Positions 33,332 to 40,954 of a stretch of DNA of 64,000 nucleotides are shown here, piece after piece; within the stretch, counting starts at the first letter, position 1; each line of letters begins with the position of its first letter. The stretch comes from DASPMP01 sp035248725 (GTDB lineage: Bacteria; Gemmatimonadota; Gemmatimonadetes; Gemmatimonadales; Gemmatimonadaceae). Location: contig DATFHG010000148.1 in assembly GCA_035248725.1 (NCBI GenBank), positions 1-64,000 of the forward strand. The letters run 5' to 3'. The position numbers were made by a program, and so were the translations under genes. Below the pieces are notes generated by a model that saw nothing but the letters and a program-made list of their open reading frames with translations, had not been told where the DNA came from and made no database searches.

Positions 33332-34340
33332 TCGCGTTCGGATTCGCGTGAAAGCGGGGGACGGCGGCTCCGGCATCGTGTCCTTTCGCCGCGAGAAGTT
33401 CGTTCCGATGGGCGGTCCCGACGGCGGCGATGGTGGACGCGGCGGCGACGTGATCGTGCGTGGCGACGCCAACCTCGCCACGCTACTCGACTTCACGTAC
33501 CGCGACTCGTGGCAGGCGGAAAACGGTGACCACGGATCCGGAGCCAATCGCTCCGGTGCGGCGGGCTCCGACATCGTCTTGCCAGTCCCGCCGGGTACGA
33601 TCGTGCGCGACGCCGACACCGGCGACACGATCGCGGAGATTCTTCAGGACGGCGATGACGCGATCGTGGCAAAGGGAGGGCGCGGCGGGAAGGGTAACGC
33701 CTTCTTCGTCACATCCACGCACCAGACACCCCGTGAGTACCAGCCGGGAGAGGACGGCGAGCAGCGCTCACTCGAGCTCGAGCTGAAGCTGATTGCCGAC
33801 GTCGGCCTCGTCGGCCAGCCGAACGCCGGCAAATCCACGCTGCTGTCGGTGATTTCCGCCGCGCGGCCGAAGATCGCCGACTATCCGTTCACCACACTCG
33901 CGCCCAACCTGGGCGTGGTGCAGCTGAGCGACGCACGTACCTTCGTCGTCGCGGACATTCCCGGGATCATCGAGGGCGCGCACGAGGGCAAAGGCCTGGG
34001 CTTGCAGTTTCTTCGGCACATCGAGCGGACGCGTCTGCTCGCATTTCTCATCCCCGTGGACTCGATGGACTGGCAGGCGGAGTACGAGCAACTGCGCCGG
34101 GAAGTGTCTGCGTATTCCACGACGCTCGGCGAGAAGCCACACTGTGTGGTGTTCACGAAGATGGACCTGCTCGGCGAGCTGGAGCCGCCTCCGATCGACG
34201 CGCCGGACGCGTTCGAGGTGCTCGCCGTCAGCGCAGCCGGTCGGCTGGGGCTGGACCAGCTTCTTGCCGCGTGGTGGAAGCAGCTGCTTGCAATGCGGAA
34301 GAGCGATGAGCGCGCCGGCGCCCCACTCGAGCTCCCCTGA
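33318..34340 (+). CDS. obg: GTPase Obg/CgtA
   Basis: Obg is a ribosome-associated GTPase needed for late large-subunit assembly. The 340-residue protein has the glycine-rich Obg fold (VKAGDGGSGIVSFRREKFVP, GGPDGGDGGRGGDV), then a G domain with GQPNAGKSTL, the switch 1 PFTTLAPNLGVV, DIPGIIEGAHEGKGLG and TKMD. The C-terminal OCT domain is absent, as in many short Obg proteins. The ATG is inside the end of the CMD gene; the frame is open upstream but the Obg fold begins exactly at MTFIDRVRI. Confidence 0.95.
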   Translation: MTFIDRVRIRVKAGDGGSGIVSFRREKFVPMGGPDGGDGGRGGDVIVRGDANLATLLDFTYRDSWQAENGDHGSGANRSGAAGSDIVLPVPPGTIVRDADTGDTIAEILQDGDDAIVAKGGRGGKGNAFFVTSTHQTPREYQPGEDGEQRSLELELKLIADVGLVGQPNAGKSTLLSVISAARPKIADYPFTTLAPNLGVVQLSDARTFVVADIPGIIEGAHEGKGLGLQFLRHIERTRLLAFLIPVDSMDWQAEYEQLRREVSAYSTTLGEKPHCVVFTKMDLLGELEPPPIDAPDAFEVLAVSAAGRLGLDQLLAAWWKQLLAMRKSDERAGAPLELP

Positions 34341-35199
34341 GGCAGCGATCATCGACACCTGCGTCCAAAAAACCGACGCACTGTACCCGGCCGCGCTGAA
34401 AGACCTGCAGGAAAATGCACCGACGCGCCTTTTTCTTCGCGGTCGCGCTGCCACACTCGATGTACAGCCGCGCATTGCCATCGTCGGGACACGCCGGGCG
34501 ACGAGTTACGGACTGCGTGTCGCGCGCGAACTGGCGACCGCATTCGCCAGGTCGGGAGCTTGCGTCGTGAGCGGCCTGGCGCGCGGCATCGACGGCGCCG
34601 CGCACCAGGCCACGCTCGATGCCGACGGTTTCACGATCGCAGTACTCGGCACTGGCCTGGACCACAGCTTTCCGCGCGCGCACGCTGCGATGCAATCAGC
34701 GATCGGACAACGCGGACTGCTGATCACGGAGCTGGAACCTCAGTTTCACGGCGAGAAATTCACGTTCCCAAACCGCAATCGCCTCATCGCGGCGCTGACG
34801 TCACTGACGATCGTCGTCGAAGCACCGTTCAAGAGCGGAGCGATCATCACTGCGGATCACGCGCTGGAGCTCGGCCGAACTCTCGCGGCCATCCCCGGAC
34901 CCATCGATCAGCCGCAGAGCGCCGGCACGAATCGGCTCATCGCGGATGGGGCGCACGTCATCACGAGTCCCGAAGACGCACTGGCCCTCGTGGGTTTGAC
35001 GCACGCGCGAGCATCGCGCGCCACGCCCGATGGCGACGATGGGCTCGTGTGGCGTGTGCTTGACCAGGGACCACTCGATCTGGACGCGCTCTGTCACGCG
35101 AGCGGACTGCCGGCGACGCAGTGCCTTGCCGCGGTCACTCGGCTCGAGATTTCGGGCATCATTGAATGCGCGTTGACCGGTGAGATCCGCCGTCGGTGA
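34306..35199 (+). CDS. dprA: DNA-processing protein DprA
   Basis: DprA loads RecA on incoming single-stranded DNA during natural transformation. The 297-residue protein carries the Rossmann-like SMF core: IAIVGTRRATSYGLRVA, VVSGLARGIDGAAHQATL, AVLGTGLDHSFPRAH, FPNRNRLIAALTSLTIVVEA and KSGAIITADHALELGR. A C-terminal winged-helix segment (LDALCHASGLPATQCL) follows. The N-terminal SAM-like domain is short. The ATG after GGAAGAG overlaps obg by 35 bases. Natural competence is suggested but not shown, since other com genes are not in the window. Confidence 0.94.
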   Translation: MSAPAPHSSSPEAAIIDTCVQKTDALYPAALKDLQENAPTRLFLRGRAATLDVQPRIAIVGTRRATSYGLRVARELATAFARSGACVVSGLARGIDGAAHQATLDADGFTIAVLGTGLDHSFPRAHAAMQSAIGQRGLLITELEPQFHGEKFTFPNRNRLIAALTSLTIVVEAPFKSGAIITADHALELGRTLAAIPGPIDQPQSAGTNRLIADGAHVITSPEDALALVGLTHARASRATPDGDDGLVWRVLDQGPLDLDALCHASGLPATQCLAAVTRLEISGIIECALTGEIRRR

Positions 35200-35233
35200 T
35201 GACCGGCTTGCGACGCTAGGGGTATCTTGCTGC

Positions 35234-36355
35234 GTGCGATTCGAGCACCTGTACGTCCACGTCCCCTTCTGCGCGCGTCGCTGTGTGTACTGCGACTTCT
35301 CGATCGCGGTTCGTTCGCGCGTGCCCGCAGACGATTACCTGCGCGGACTGGAACGCGAGCTGACTCGGCGGCACGCAGATTCTGAATTCGAGCTCGCGAC
35401 GTTGTATTTCGGAGGCGGGACCCCATCGAAGCTCGGCGGGGATGGGGTGGCCCGGATGATGGAGATGCTGTCACGGCGCATTCAGCTGCGTCCTCAGGCC
35501 GAAGTCACGCTGGAAGCCAATCCGGAGGACGTGACGGTAGCGGCCGCCACGTCGTGGCGCCAAGCGGGAGTGAACCGCGTCTCCCTCGGCGTTCAGTCGC
35601 TGGATGCCGCGGTGCTCTCATGGATGCATCGCACACACGACGCTGACGCGGCGCTCCGAGCCGTTGATGTGTTACGCGAAGTTGGTATGACTAACATCTC
35701 CATTGACTTGATCTTCGGAGTACCGCCTCATCTCAAACGAAGATGGTCTCAAGAAGTTGAACGCGTGGTCGAGCTCGGTGTCTCCCACGTTTCCGTATAT
35801 GGCCTGACTGTCGAGCCCCATACGCCGCTGGGCCGGTGGGTCGCTCGCGAAGACGTCGCCGAAGCGCCCGAAGAGGAATTCGAACACGAATTCCTTCATG
35901 CGCACGACTCCTTCGCGGCTGCCGGTTTCGAGCATTACGAAGTGTCGAACTACGGAATGCCCGGTCGTCACTCCAGACACAATTGGGCTTATTGGCAGCG
36001 TCGTTCGTACGCCGGCCTGGGGCCGGCAGCGCACGAGTTCGATGGCGCCGAGCGTCGCTGGAACGTGGCGCCGTACGCCACCTGGCTCGCGCGACTGGAT
36101 CAGGGACGCAGCGCCCAAGCAGGTAGTGAACGGCTCGACGTCGGCGACGTGCAATCCGAGGAGTTATACCTGCGTCTGCGCACGAGCGCGGGGGTCGAAT
36201 TGGCCGAGCCGGAACGCAGCGACGTCGTGCCTTGGCTGGAAGCCGGATGGGTGGAACTACACGGAAACAACTTACGTCTGACAGCCAGAGGCTGGCTGCG
36301 CCTGGATGCCTTGGCAAATCACTTGACTCTCCTCCGAAGTCGTTCCTACATTTGA
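35234..36355 (+). CDS. hemW: Radical SAM protein HemW (coproporphyrinogen-III-oxidase-like)
   Basis: The 373-residue radical SAM protein has the cluster motif CARRCVYCDF (C-x3-C-x2-C) at residues 13-22 preceded by YVHVPF, then TLYFGGGTPSKL, LEANPEDVT, RVSLGVQSLD and ISIDLIFGVP. These fit HemW, a heme chaperone often annotated as oxygen-independent coproporphyrinogen oxidase; the extra Cys after CDF that marks true HemN is not present. GTG 35234 places the motif near the N-terminus; the upstream GTG at 35180 lies inside dprA. A stretch near 35.68-35.77 kb is distinctly less G+C-rich than the rest. Confidence 0.9.
   Translation: MRFEHLYVHVPFCARRCVYCDFSIAVRSRVPADDYLRGLERELTRRHADSEFELATLYFGGGTPSKLGGDGVARMMEMLSRRIQLRPQAEVTLEANPEDVTVAAATSWRQAGVNRVSLGVQSLDAAVLSWMHRTHDADAALRAVDVLREVGMTNISIDLIFGVPPHLKRRWSQEVERVVELGVSHVSVYGLTVEPHTPLGRWVAREDVAEAPEEEFEHEFLHAHDSFAAAGFEHYEVSNYGMPGRHSRHNWAYWQRRSYAGLGPAAHEFDGAERRWNVAPYATWLARLDQGRSAQAGSERLDVGDVQSEELYLRLRTSAGVELAEPERSDVVPWLEAGWVELHGNNLRLTARGWLRLDALANHLTLLRSRSYI
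36323..36352 (+). promoter_or_regulatory. Putative promoter giving a leaderless hrcA transcript
   Basis: TTGACT and TACATT, 18 bases apart, lie within the hemW 3' end. The -10 ends 7 bases before the hrcA ATG, so transcription would start at or beside the A of the ATG. No CIRCE inverted repeat (TTAGCACTC-N9-GAGTGCTAA) is present in this region. Confidence 0.4.
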
Positions 36356-36359
36356 ACTT

Positions 36360-37403
36360 ATGAGTCGCGTGGAGCCGCTTTCGAGGCGCGAGCAGCGCAT
36401 ATTGGAAGCTGTCATCCAAACGTACGTTCAGACCGCCGAGCCCGCCGGCTCTCGCACATTGTCGCGCCGGTTCGGCCTGGGCGTTTCGCCCGCCACCATC
36501 CGGAACACGATGAGCGATCTGGAGGAGAAAGGATTCCTCTTCCATCCGCACACGTCGGCTGGCCGCGTGCCCACGAACAAGGCATATCGTGCGTACGTCG
36601 ACGCACTCATGAGCCGACTTGAGCCCGTGGACTCCGCCGAGCATGACAAGCTCGCGGAAGTGCTGCGAACGGACTCACCGATCGAGACGATCCTGCGGCG
36701 CGCCGCGCAGAGCCTCGGCGTTCTCACGCAGGAGCTCGGCGTCGCGATGGGTCCACGCCTCGCGACCGCCATCCTGCGCAGCCTGGATCTGGTACGACTG
36801 AGTGATGAGCGATTGCTCATGGTGCTCACACTCGAGGGCGGCGCAGTGCGAACGGTCTTCGTGGAGGTGAGCGGATCGATCGCCGAGACCGCGCTGGCCG
36901 AGGTCACGAAGGTGCTCAACGAGCGCCTCGCCGGCCTCACGCTGGAGGATATTCGCGCATCCTTGAGTGAACGCCTGCGCGACACCGTGTCGGTGCGGGG
37001 GGCCCGCGAGCTGCTCAACATCTTCGTCCAGGAAGCGGACGCGCTCTTCGACGATACGCTGGCGCGCGAGGACGCCGTGTTGTTTGGACAGGCTTCGGTG
37101 CTCGCCGAACAGCCGGAGTTCGCCGCGGCGGACCGCATGCGGCGCCTCATCGAGCTCACCGAGCGGCCGCAGGCGCTCGCAGACGCGCTGAAGCGCCGCG
37201 GCGAAACGTCGGGGATCTCGATCACCATCGGTACCGAGCATTCCGACGAGCGTCTGCGCGATTTCACCGTCGTCACGGCGGAGTATCACGCCGGCTCGCT
37301 CACCGGCATCATCGGTGTCATCGGTCCGACGCGCATGCCCTATCAGAAGGTGATTTCGCTCGTCAACCATACCTCACGACTGCTCTCCGAGCTGCTGCCC
37401 TGA
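36360..37403 (+). CDS. hrcA: Heat-inducible transcription repressor HrcA
   Basis: HrcA represses chaperone operons by binding CIRCE elements. The 347-residue protein has the winged-helix N-terminus (RREQRILEAVIQTYVQTAEP, FGLGVSPATIRNTMSDLEEKGFL, HTSAGRVPTNKAYRAYVD) and the C-terminal HrcA signature (IIGVIGPTRMPYQKVISLV). It begins with ATG only four bases after the hemW stop. dnaJ follows after three bases; grpE and dnaK, which usually lie between, are missing from this locus. Confidence 0.95.
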   Translation: MSRVEPLSRREQRILEAVIQTYVQTAEPAGSRTLSRRFGLGVSPATIRNTMSDLEEKGFLFHPHTSAGRVPTNKAYRAYVDALMSRLEPVDSAEHDKLAEVLRTDSPIETILRRAAQSLGVLTQELGVAMGPRLATAILRSLDLVRLSDERLLMVLTLEGGAVRTVFVEVSGSIAETALAEVTKVLNERLAGLTLEDIRASLSERLRDTVSVRGARELLNIFVQEADALFDDTLAREDAVLFGQASVLAEQPEFAAADRMRRLIELTERPQALADALKRRGETSGISITIGTEHSDERLRDFTVVTAEYHAGSLTGIIGVIGPTRMPYQKVISLVNHTSRLLSELLP

Positions 37404-37406
37404 CAC

Positions 37407-38546
37407 ATGGCTGATTACTACGACGTACTCGAAGTTCCGCGCACCGCGAGCGACGAGGAGATCAAGGCCGCGTATCGGAAGCTGGCGATGCGCTGGCATC
37501 CGGACCGGAACAACGGGTCCGCCGAGTCCGAGGAACGGTTCAAGGCGCTGACCGAGGCGTACGACGTACTTCGTGATCCGAACAAGCGCGCGGCGTATGA
37601 TCGATACGGCGAAGCTGGCCTGCGCGGCGCAGCCGGCGGCGCGGGATTCCATCACTTCGACCTCTCCGAAGCGCTGAACGTGTTCATGCGCGACTTCGGG
37701 TTCGGGGGAGGCTTTGGCAGCATCTTCGGCGAAGCGCCGCGCCAAGGTGGAAGCGTGCGCGCCGGCGCCGACGTGAAGGTCACCATCGCGCTGACGCTTC
37801 CTGAAGTGGCTATGGGCGTCGATCGCACCATCGCGCTCAAGCTCCTCGACCCATGCGACCGCTGCAGCGCTTCGGGCGCAGAACCGGGCTCGCGGGCAGA
37901 GGTGTGCCCCACGTGCGGCGGCGGCGGAGAAGTGAGACGCGCGCAACGCAGTTTCTTTGGTCAGTTCATCACCGTAGCCCCGTGTCCCACCTGCAAGGGC
38001 GAAGGGAGCGTCATCGCCTCGCCATGCAAGAAGTGCCGTGGCGACGGCCGCGTCCGCGCCGACCGCGAGATCAATGTGCACGTGCCCGCCGGCGTGGCGA
38101 CCGGACAGTACATGACGCTGCGCGGTGTAGGAAACGCGGGCAGTCGCGGGGGCGCGCGCGGCGACATCCATGTGGTGTTCGAGGTGGCCGACGACCCGCG
38201 ATTCGAACGCGACGGTGAAGATCTGTACACGGAAGTGCTCGCGACGTATCCACAGCTCGTCTTCGGCGCCGATGTTACGGTTCCGACGGTCACGGGCAGC
38301 GTCGTGCTCAGCGTTCCGCCGGGAACGCAGAGTGGCCAGATATTCCATCTGAAATCGCGTGGCCTGCCGCGCGTGAACAGCGGCGGCACGGGCGACCTGC
38401 ACGTTCGCGTACAGCTCTGGACGCCCGATCGGCTCACCGAGCGCGAGGAAGAACTGATTCGTTCGCTTTCGCAGGTGCAGAAGAGCGTGCCCGTGGATCG
38501 CGGCAAGAGCTTCTGGACACGGATGCGCGACGCGCTCGGCGCGTGA
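37407..38546 (+). CDS. dnaJ: Chaperone protein DnaJ
   Basis: The 379-residue type I DnaJ has a J domain (DYYDVLEVPRTASDEEIKAA, with the HPD motif in RWHPDRN), a Gly/Phe-rich linker (GGFGSIFGEAP), a four-repeat zinc domain (CDRCSASG, CPTCGGGG, CPTCKGEG, CKKCRGDG) and the C-terminal substrate-binding domains. It stimulates DnaK ATPase and delivers substrates. The gene is tightly coupled to hrcA upstream and overlaps prmA downstream by GTGA. Confidence 0.95.
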   Translation: MADYYDVLEVPRTASDEEIKAAYRKLAMRWHPDRNNGSAESEERFKALTEAYDVLRDPNKRAAYDRYGEAGLRGAAGGAGFHHFDLSEALNVFMRDFGFGGGFGSIFGEAPRQGGSVRAGADVKVTIALTLPEVAMGVDRTIALKLLDPCDRCSASGAEPGSRAEVCPTCGGGGEVRRAQRSFFGQFITVAPCPTCKGEGSVIASPCKKCRGDGRVRADREINVHVPAGVATGQYMTLRGVGNAGSRGGARGDIHVVFEVADDPRFERDGEDLYTEVLATYPQLVFGADVTVPTVTGSVVLSVPPGTQSGQIFHLKSRGLPRVNSGGTGDLHVRVQLWTPDRLTEREEELIRSLSQVQKSVPVDRGKSFWTRMRDALGA

Positions 38547-39364
38547 CCGCTGGCGACTGGTCGTCGGTCATCGTTCGCAACGCTTCGCATCGGGACGCTG
38601 TCACGACGACGCTCTTCGAGCTCGGCGCCGAGGGAGTACAGGAGAGCGGGGACGACCTCGTTACGCATCTGCGCGACGCGGATCGCGCGCGCGTCACCTC
38701 AGCGCTGCGAGCGGCCGATCCGGATGCCGTCGTCGAGTTCGCGCCGACGCCGAACGTCGATTGGTCGAAGGAATGGCGCACACGCATCACGGCGCACGAG
38801 GTCGGGTCGCTCGTCGTCGCCCCCCCCTGGCTGGCGACCGGACGACAGGGCGAGATCGTGATTGATCCAGCGATGGCGTTCGGAACCGGCGAGCACGAGA
38901 CCACACGTGGGATGCTGCACTTGATGCAGCGCGTGGTCCGCGCCGGCGACGTGGTTGCCGATCTCGGCGCCGGCAGCGCGGTGCTGTCCATCGCCGCGGC
39001 AAAGCTTGGCGCGCTGCGCTGCGTAGCGATCGAGCTCGATCATGACGCGATCGCAAACGCGGAATCGAACGTGCGCGCGAACGGAGTCGACGATCGCGTG
39101 TCCGTGGTGGAGGGCGACGCATTCACGCTGCTGCCGCTCGTGGCGCCCGTGCGCGTGGTGCTGGCGAACATCGTGTCGTCGGTGCTCGTGGATCTGCTTC
39201 CGGTGATCCGGAAATCGTTGGCGGCACAGGGGCTGGCGATCCTCAGCGGCATTCTCGTGGAGGAACGCGACGTCATGCTCAACGCGTTCGATCTCGCCCA
39301 CTGGCACGTGATCGAAAGCGAAGAAGATGGACCGTGGTGGTCCGTGACAATCGCGCCGGCGTGA
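38543..39364 (+). CDS. prmA: Ribosomal protein L11 methyltransferase
   Basis: PrmA trimethylates ribosomal protein L11 using S-adenosylmethionine. The 273-residue protein shows the substrate domain followed by PAMAFGTGEHETTRGML, VVADLGAGSAVLSIAAAKLGA (SAM motif I) and VLANIVSSVLVDLLP (motif N-I-x-x). It begins with a GTG overlapping dnaJ and its stop overlaps rsmE (GTGA). The dnaJ-prmA-rsmE order is common in diverse bacteria, supporting the call. Confidence 0.93.
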   Translation: MTAGDWSSVIVRNASHRDAVTTTLFELGAEGVQESGDDLVTHLRDADRARVTSALRAADPDAVVEFAPTPNVDWSKEWRTRITAHEVGSLVVAPPWLATGRQGEIVIDPAMAFGTGEHETTRGMLHLMQRVVRAGDVVADLGAGSAVLSIAAAKLGALRCVAIELDHDAIANAESNVRANGVDDRVSVVEGDAFTLLPLVAPVRVVLANIVSSVLVDLLPVIRKSLAAQGLAILSGILVEERDVMLNAFDLAHWHVIESEEDGPWWSVTIAPA

Positions 39365-40068
39365 TCACGCTCTTCTGGCCGTCCGTTCGGGTCGGCGAGG
39401 TAGAGCTGGACGAGTCGCGCACACAGCACGCTCGCGTGCGTCGACTGGCGTCGGGCGACCCCGTGCGGCTCGTCGACGGGGCAGGCAGCGTGGGCATCGG
39501 CGTCGTCGCCAGCATCGGAAAACGCGCAATGAGCGTGCGGGTCGAGCACGTGACCGACGTCGCGCGACCGCCGGACCTCACGCTGTTCGTGCCGGTCGCT
39601 GATCGCGACCGCATGCTGCTGGCCGCGGAAAAAAGTGTCGAGCTCCAGGCGACGGAATGGCAGGCCGTGTACTTCGCGCGGTCGCGCAGCGTGTCGCCGC
39701 GCGGTGATGGACCGCGATTTCATGAGAAAGTGCTCGCCCGCATGCAATCCGCTCTCGAGCAGTCGGACGGGGCGTGGCGGCCGGTGGTTCGTGACGACAT
39801 CGAATTCGACGCCGCCCTCGAGCACCTGGACGCGTCGCACGTCGTGCTCGATCGCAGCGGAGAACCGCTCGACGCTCCCGCCTGGGCATCGGTCCGCGGC
39901 GCCGTGATCGGACCCGAAGGCGGATTCGAGGACGCGGAAGTCGATCGCATGCGCGCGCGCGGATGCAGAGTCGCGACCGTCGGCACGTCGACACTGCGCT
40001 TCGAAACTGCGATCATTGCCTGCGCCACGCTGATCCGGGCGTCACAACTCAGCACGCGGAATCGCTAA
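39361..40068 (+). CDS. rsmE: 16S rRNA (uracil-1498-N3)-methyltransferase
   Basis: RsmE is a SPOUT methyltransferase acting on U1498 of 16S rRNA. The 235-residue protein has the PUA-like N-domain (QHARVRRLASGDPVRLVDG), then LLAAEKSVELQATEWQAVY, RMQSALEQSDGAWRPV and the knot motif VIGPEGGFEDAEVDRM with LRFETAIIACATL at the C-terminus. The GTG start overlaps prmA; the stop overlaps the ATG of the HIT gene by one base (TAATG). Confidence 0.93.
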   Translation: MITLFWPSVRVGEVELDESRTQHARVRRLASGDPVRLVDGAGSVGIGVVASIGKRAMSVRVEHVTDVARPPDLTLFVPVADRDRMLLAAEKSVELQATEWQAVYFARSRSVSPRGDGPRFHEKVLARMQSALEQSDGAWRPVVRDDIEFDAALEHLDASHVVLDRSGEPLDAPAWASVRGAVIGPEGGFEDAEVDRMRARGCRVATVGTSTLRFETAIIACATLIRASQLSTRNR

Positions 40069-40409
40069 TGGCCGATGACTGTCTGTTCTGCCGAATCGTC
40101 CGCGGGGAAATCCCGGCGAAGATCGTCCACGAAGACGACCATTATGTCGCCTTCCGGGACATCAACCCGCAGGCGCCCGTTCACATTCTCATCATTCCGC
40201 GCGAGCACGTCGCGTCGCTGAATGACGCTCGCGACTCCGCGCTCGTGGGCGGGCTGCAGCTCGCCGCAGCCACGTTGGCCAGGTCCGAAGGGCTGGCCGA
40301 GCGCGGTTATCGGACGGTGATCAATACGAACGCCGACGCCGGCCAGACGGTGTTTCACATCCACCTGCACCTCCTGGGCGGTCGCCGAATGGGATGGCCG
40401 CCAGGCTAG
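40068..40409 (+). CDS. HIT (histidine triad) family protein
   Basis: The 113-residue protein is a HinT-like nucleotide hydrolase/transferase. It has CLFCRIVRGEIPAKIVHEDD near the N-terminus, then FRDINPQAPVHILIIPREH and the histidine triad HIHLHLLGGR, ending WPPG as in HinT proteins. It probably hydrolyses adenosine phosphoramidates; the physiological substrate is unknown. It is coupled to rsmE through a TAATG junction and is the last gene of the hrcA unit before a new promoter. Confidence 0.92.
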   Translation: MADDCLFCRIVRGEIPAKIVHEDDHYVAFRDINPQAPVHILIIPREHVASLNDARDSALVGGLQLAAATLARSEGLAERGYRTVINTNADAGQTVFHIHLHLLGGRRMGWPPG

Positions 40410-40410
40410 C

Positions 40411-40440
40411 TTGACAGCGCAAGTCGATGAGTCGTAAGTT
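40411..40440 (+). promoter_or_regulatory. Strong sigma-70-like promoter before yqeY-mutS2-dnaG
   Basis: A consensus TTGACA is separated from TAAGTT by 18 bases. The -35 starts two bases after the HIT stop codon. AAGTCG just downstream of the -35 can pair with CGACTT about 26 bases later, so the start region may form a hairpin. The spacing to the mini-ORF below predicts a leader of about 40 bases. Confidence 0.55.
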
Positions 40441-40487
40441 CAGAAATTATCACGACTTAACTCCAGTACAGTCTGGCGGAGGCAACG

Positions 40488-40514
40488 GTGTCTGAAGTCA
40501 TCACCCACGGCTGA
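40488..40514 (+). pseudogene. Eight-codon ORF, probable rpsU (ribosomal protein S21) relic or leader peptide
   Basis: A GGAGG at 40478-40482 precedes GTG TCT GAA GTC ATC ACC CAC GGC TGA, encoding MSEVITHG. The stop overlaps the yqeY start (TGATG). S21 proteins of several phyla begin MSEV or MSEI, and rpsU is the classical gene upstream of dnaG/yqeY units; here only its first codons and ribosome-binding site remain. It could still be translated as a leader peptide coupling ribosomes into yqeY. It is too short to prove homology. Confidence 0.45.
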
Positions 40515-40954
40515 TGTCCGCTCTGCAGACGCGGCTTCAGGCTGACCTGACGGCCGCGCGCAAGTCGCAGGACAAGGCGGCCGTTCTCCTTCTGGGCACG
40601 ACAGTGTCCGAGGTCAAGAATCGATCGATCGAGCTCAAGCGCGATCTGGTCGACGACGACGTCGTCGAGGTGCTCCGGCGCGGCATCAAGAAGCGCCGTG
40701 AGTCGATCGAGCTGTACGACAAGGCCGGACGCAAGGAGCTGGCGGACAAGGAGCGCGCGGAGGTGTTGCTGCTCGAGAAGTACCTTCCGGCGCAGGTGAG
40801 CAGCGACGAGCTCCGAGCCGCGGTGCGCGCCGCGATCGCGGCAGGAGCGAACAACGTGGGCGCGGTCATGGGAAAGGTGATGCCGCAGTTCAAGGGGCGC
40901 GCGGACGGCAGCGCGATCAACGCCATCGCGCGCGAGGAACTCGCGGGCAAGTGA
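40514..40954 (+). CDS. yqeY: GatB/YqeY domain protein
   Basis: The 146-residue protein matches the YqeY family: MSALQTRLQADLTAARKSQD, VKNRSIELKRDLVDDDVVEV, RRESIELYDKAGRKELADKE, LLLEKYLPAQVS and MGKVMPQFKGRADGS. The fold is the tail domain of GatB amidotransferase and is thought to touch tRNA, but its function alone is unknown. It is translated from an ATG on the mini-ORF stop and overlaps mutS2 by GTGA. Confidence 0.92.
   Translation: MSALQTRLQADLTAARKSQDKAAVLLLGTTVSEVKNRSIELKRDLVDDDVVEVLRRGIKKRRESIELYDKAGRKELADKERAEVLLLEKYLPAQVSSDELRAAVRAAIAAGANNVGAVMGKVMPQFKGRADGSAINAIAREELAGK

Noticed and set aside
35680..35775. Lower-G+C patch inside hemW as a sign of transfer
   Set aside because: It is less than 100 bases, in frame and within conserved sequence, so local variation is the simpler reading.
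36300..36360. CIRCE operator before hrcA
   Set aside because: No TTAGCACTC/GAGTGCTAA inverted repeat is present, even allowing a few mismatches.
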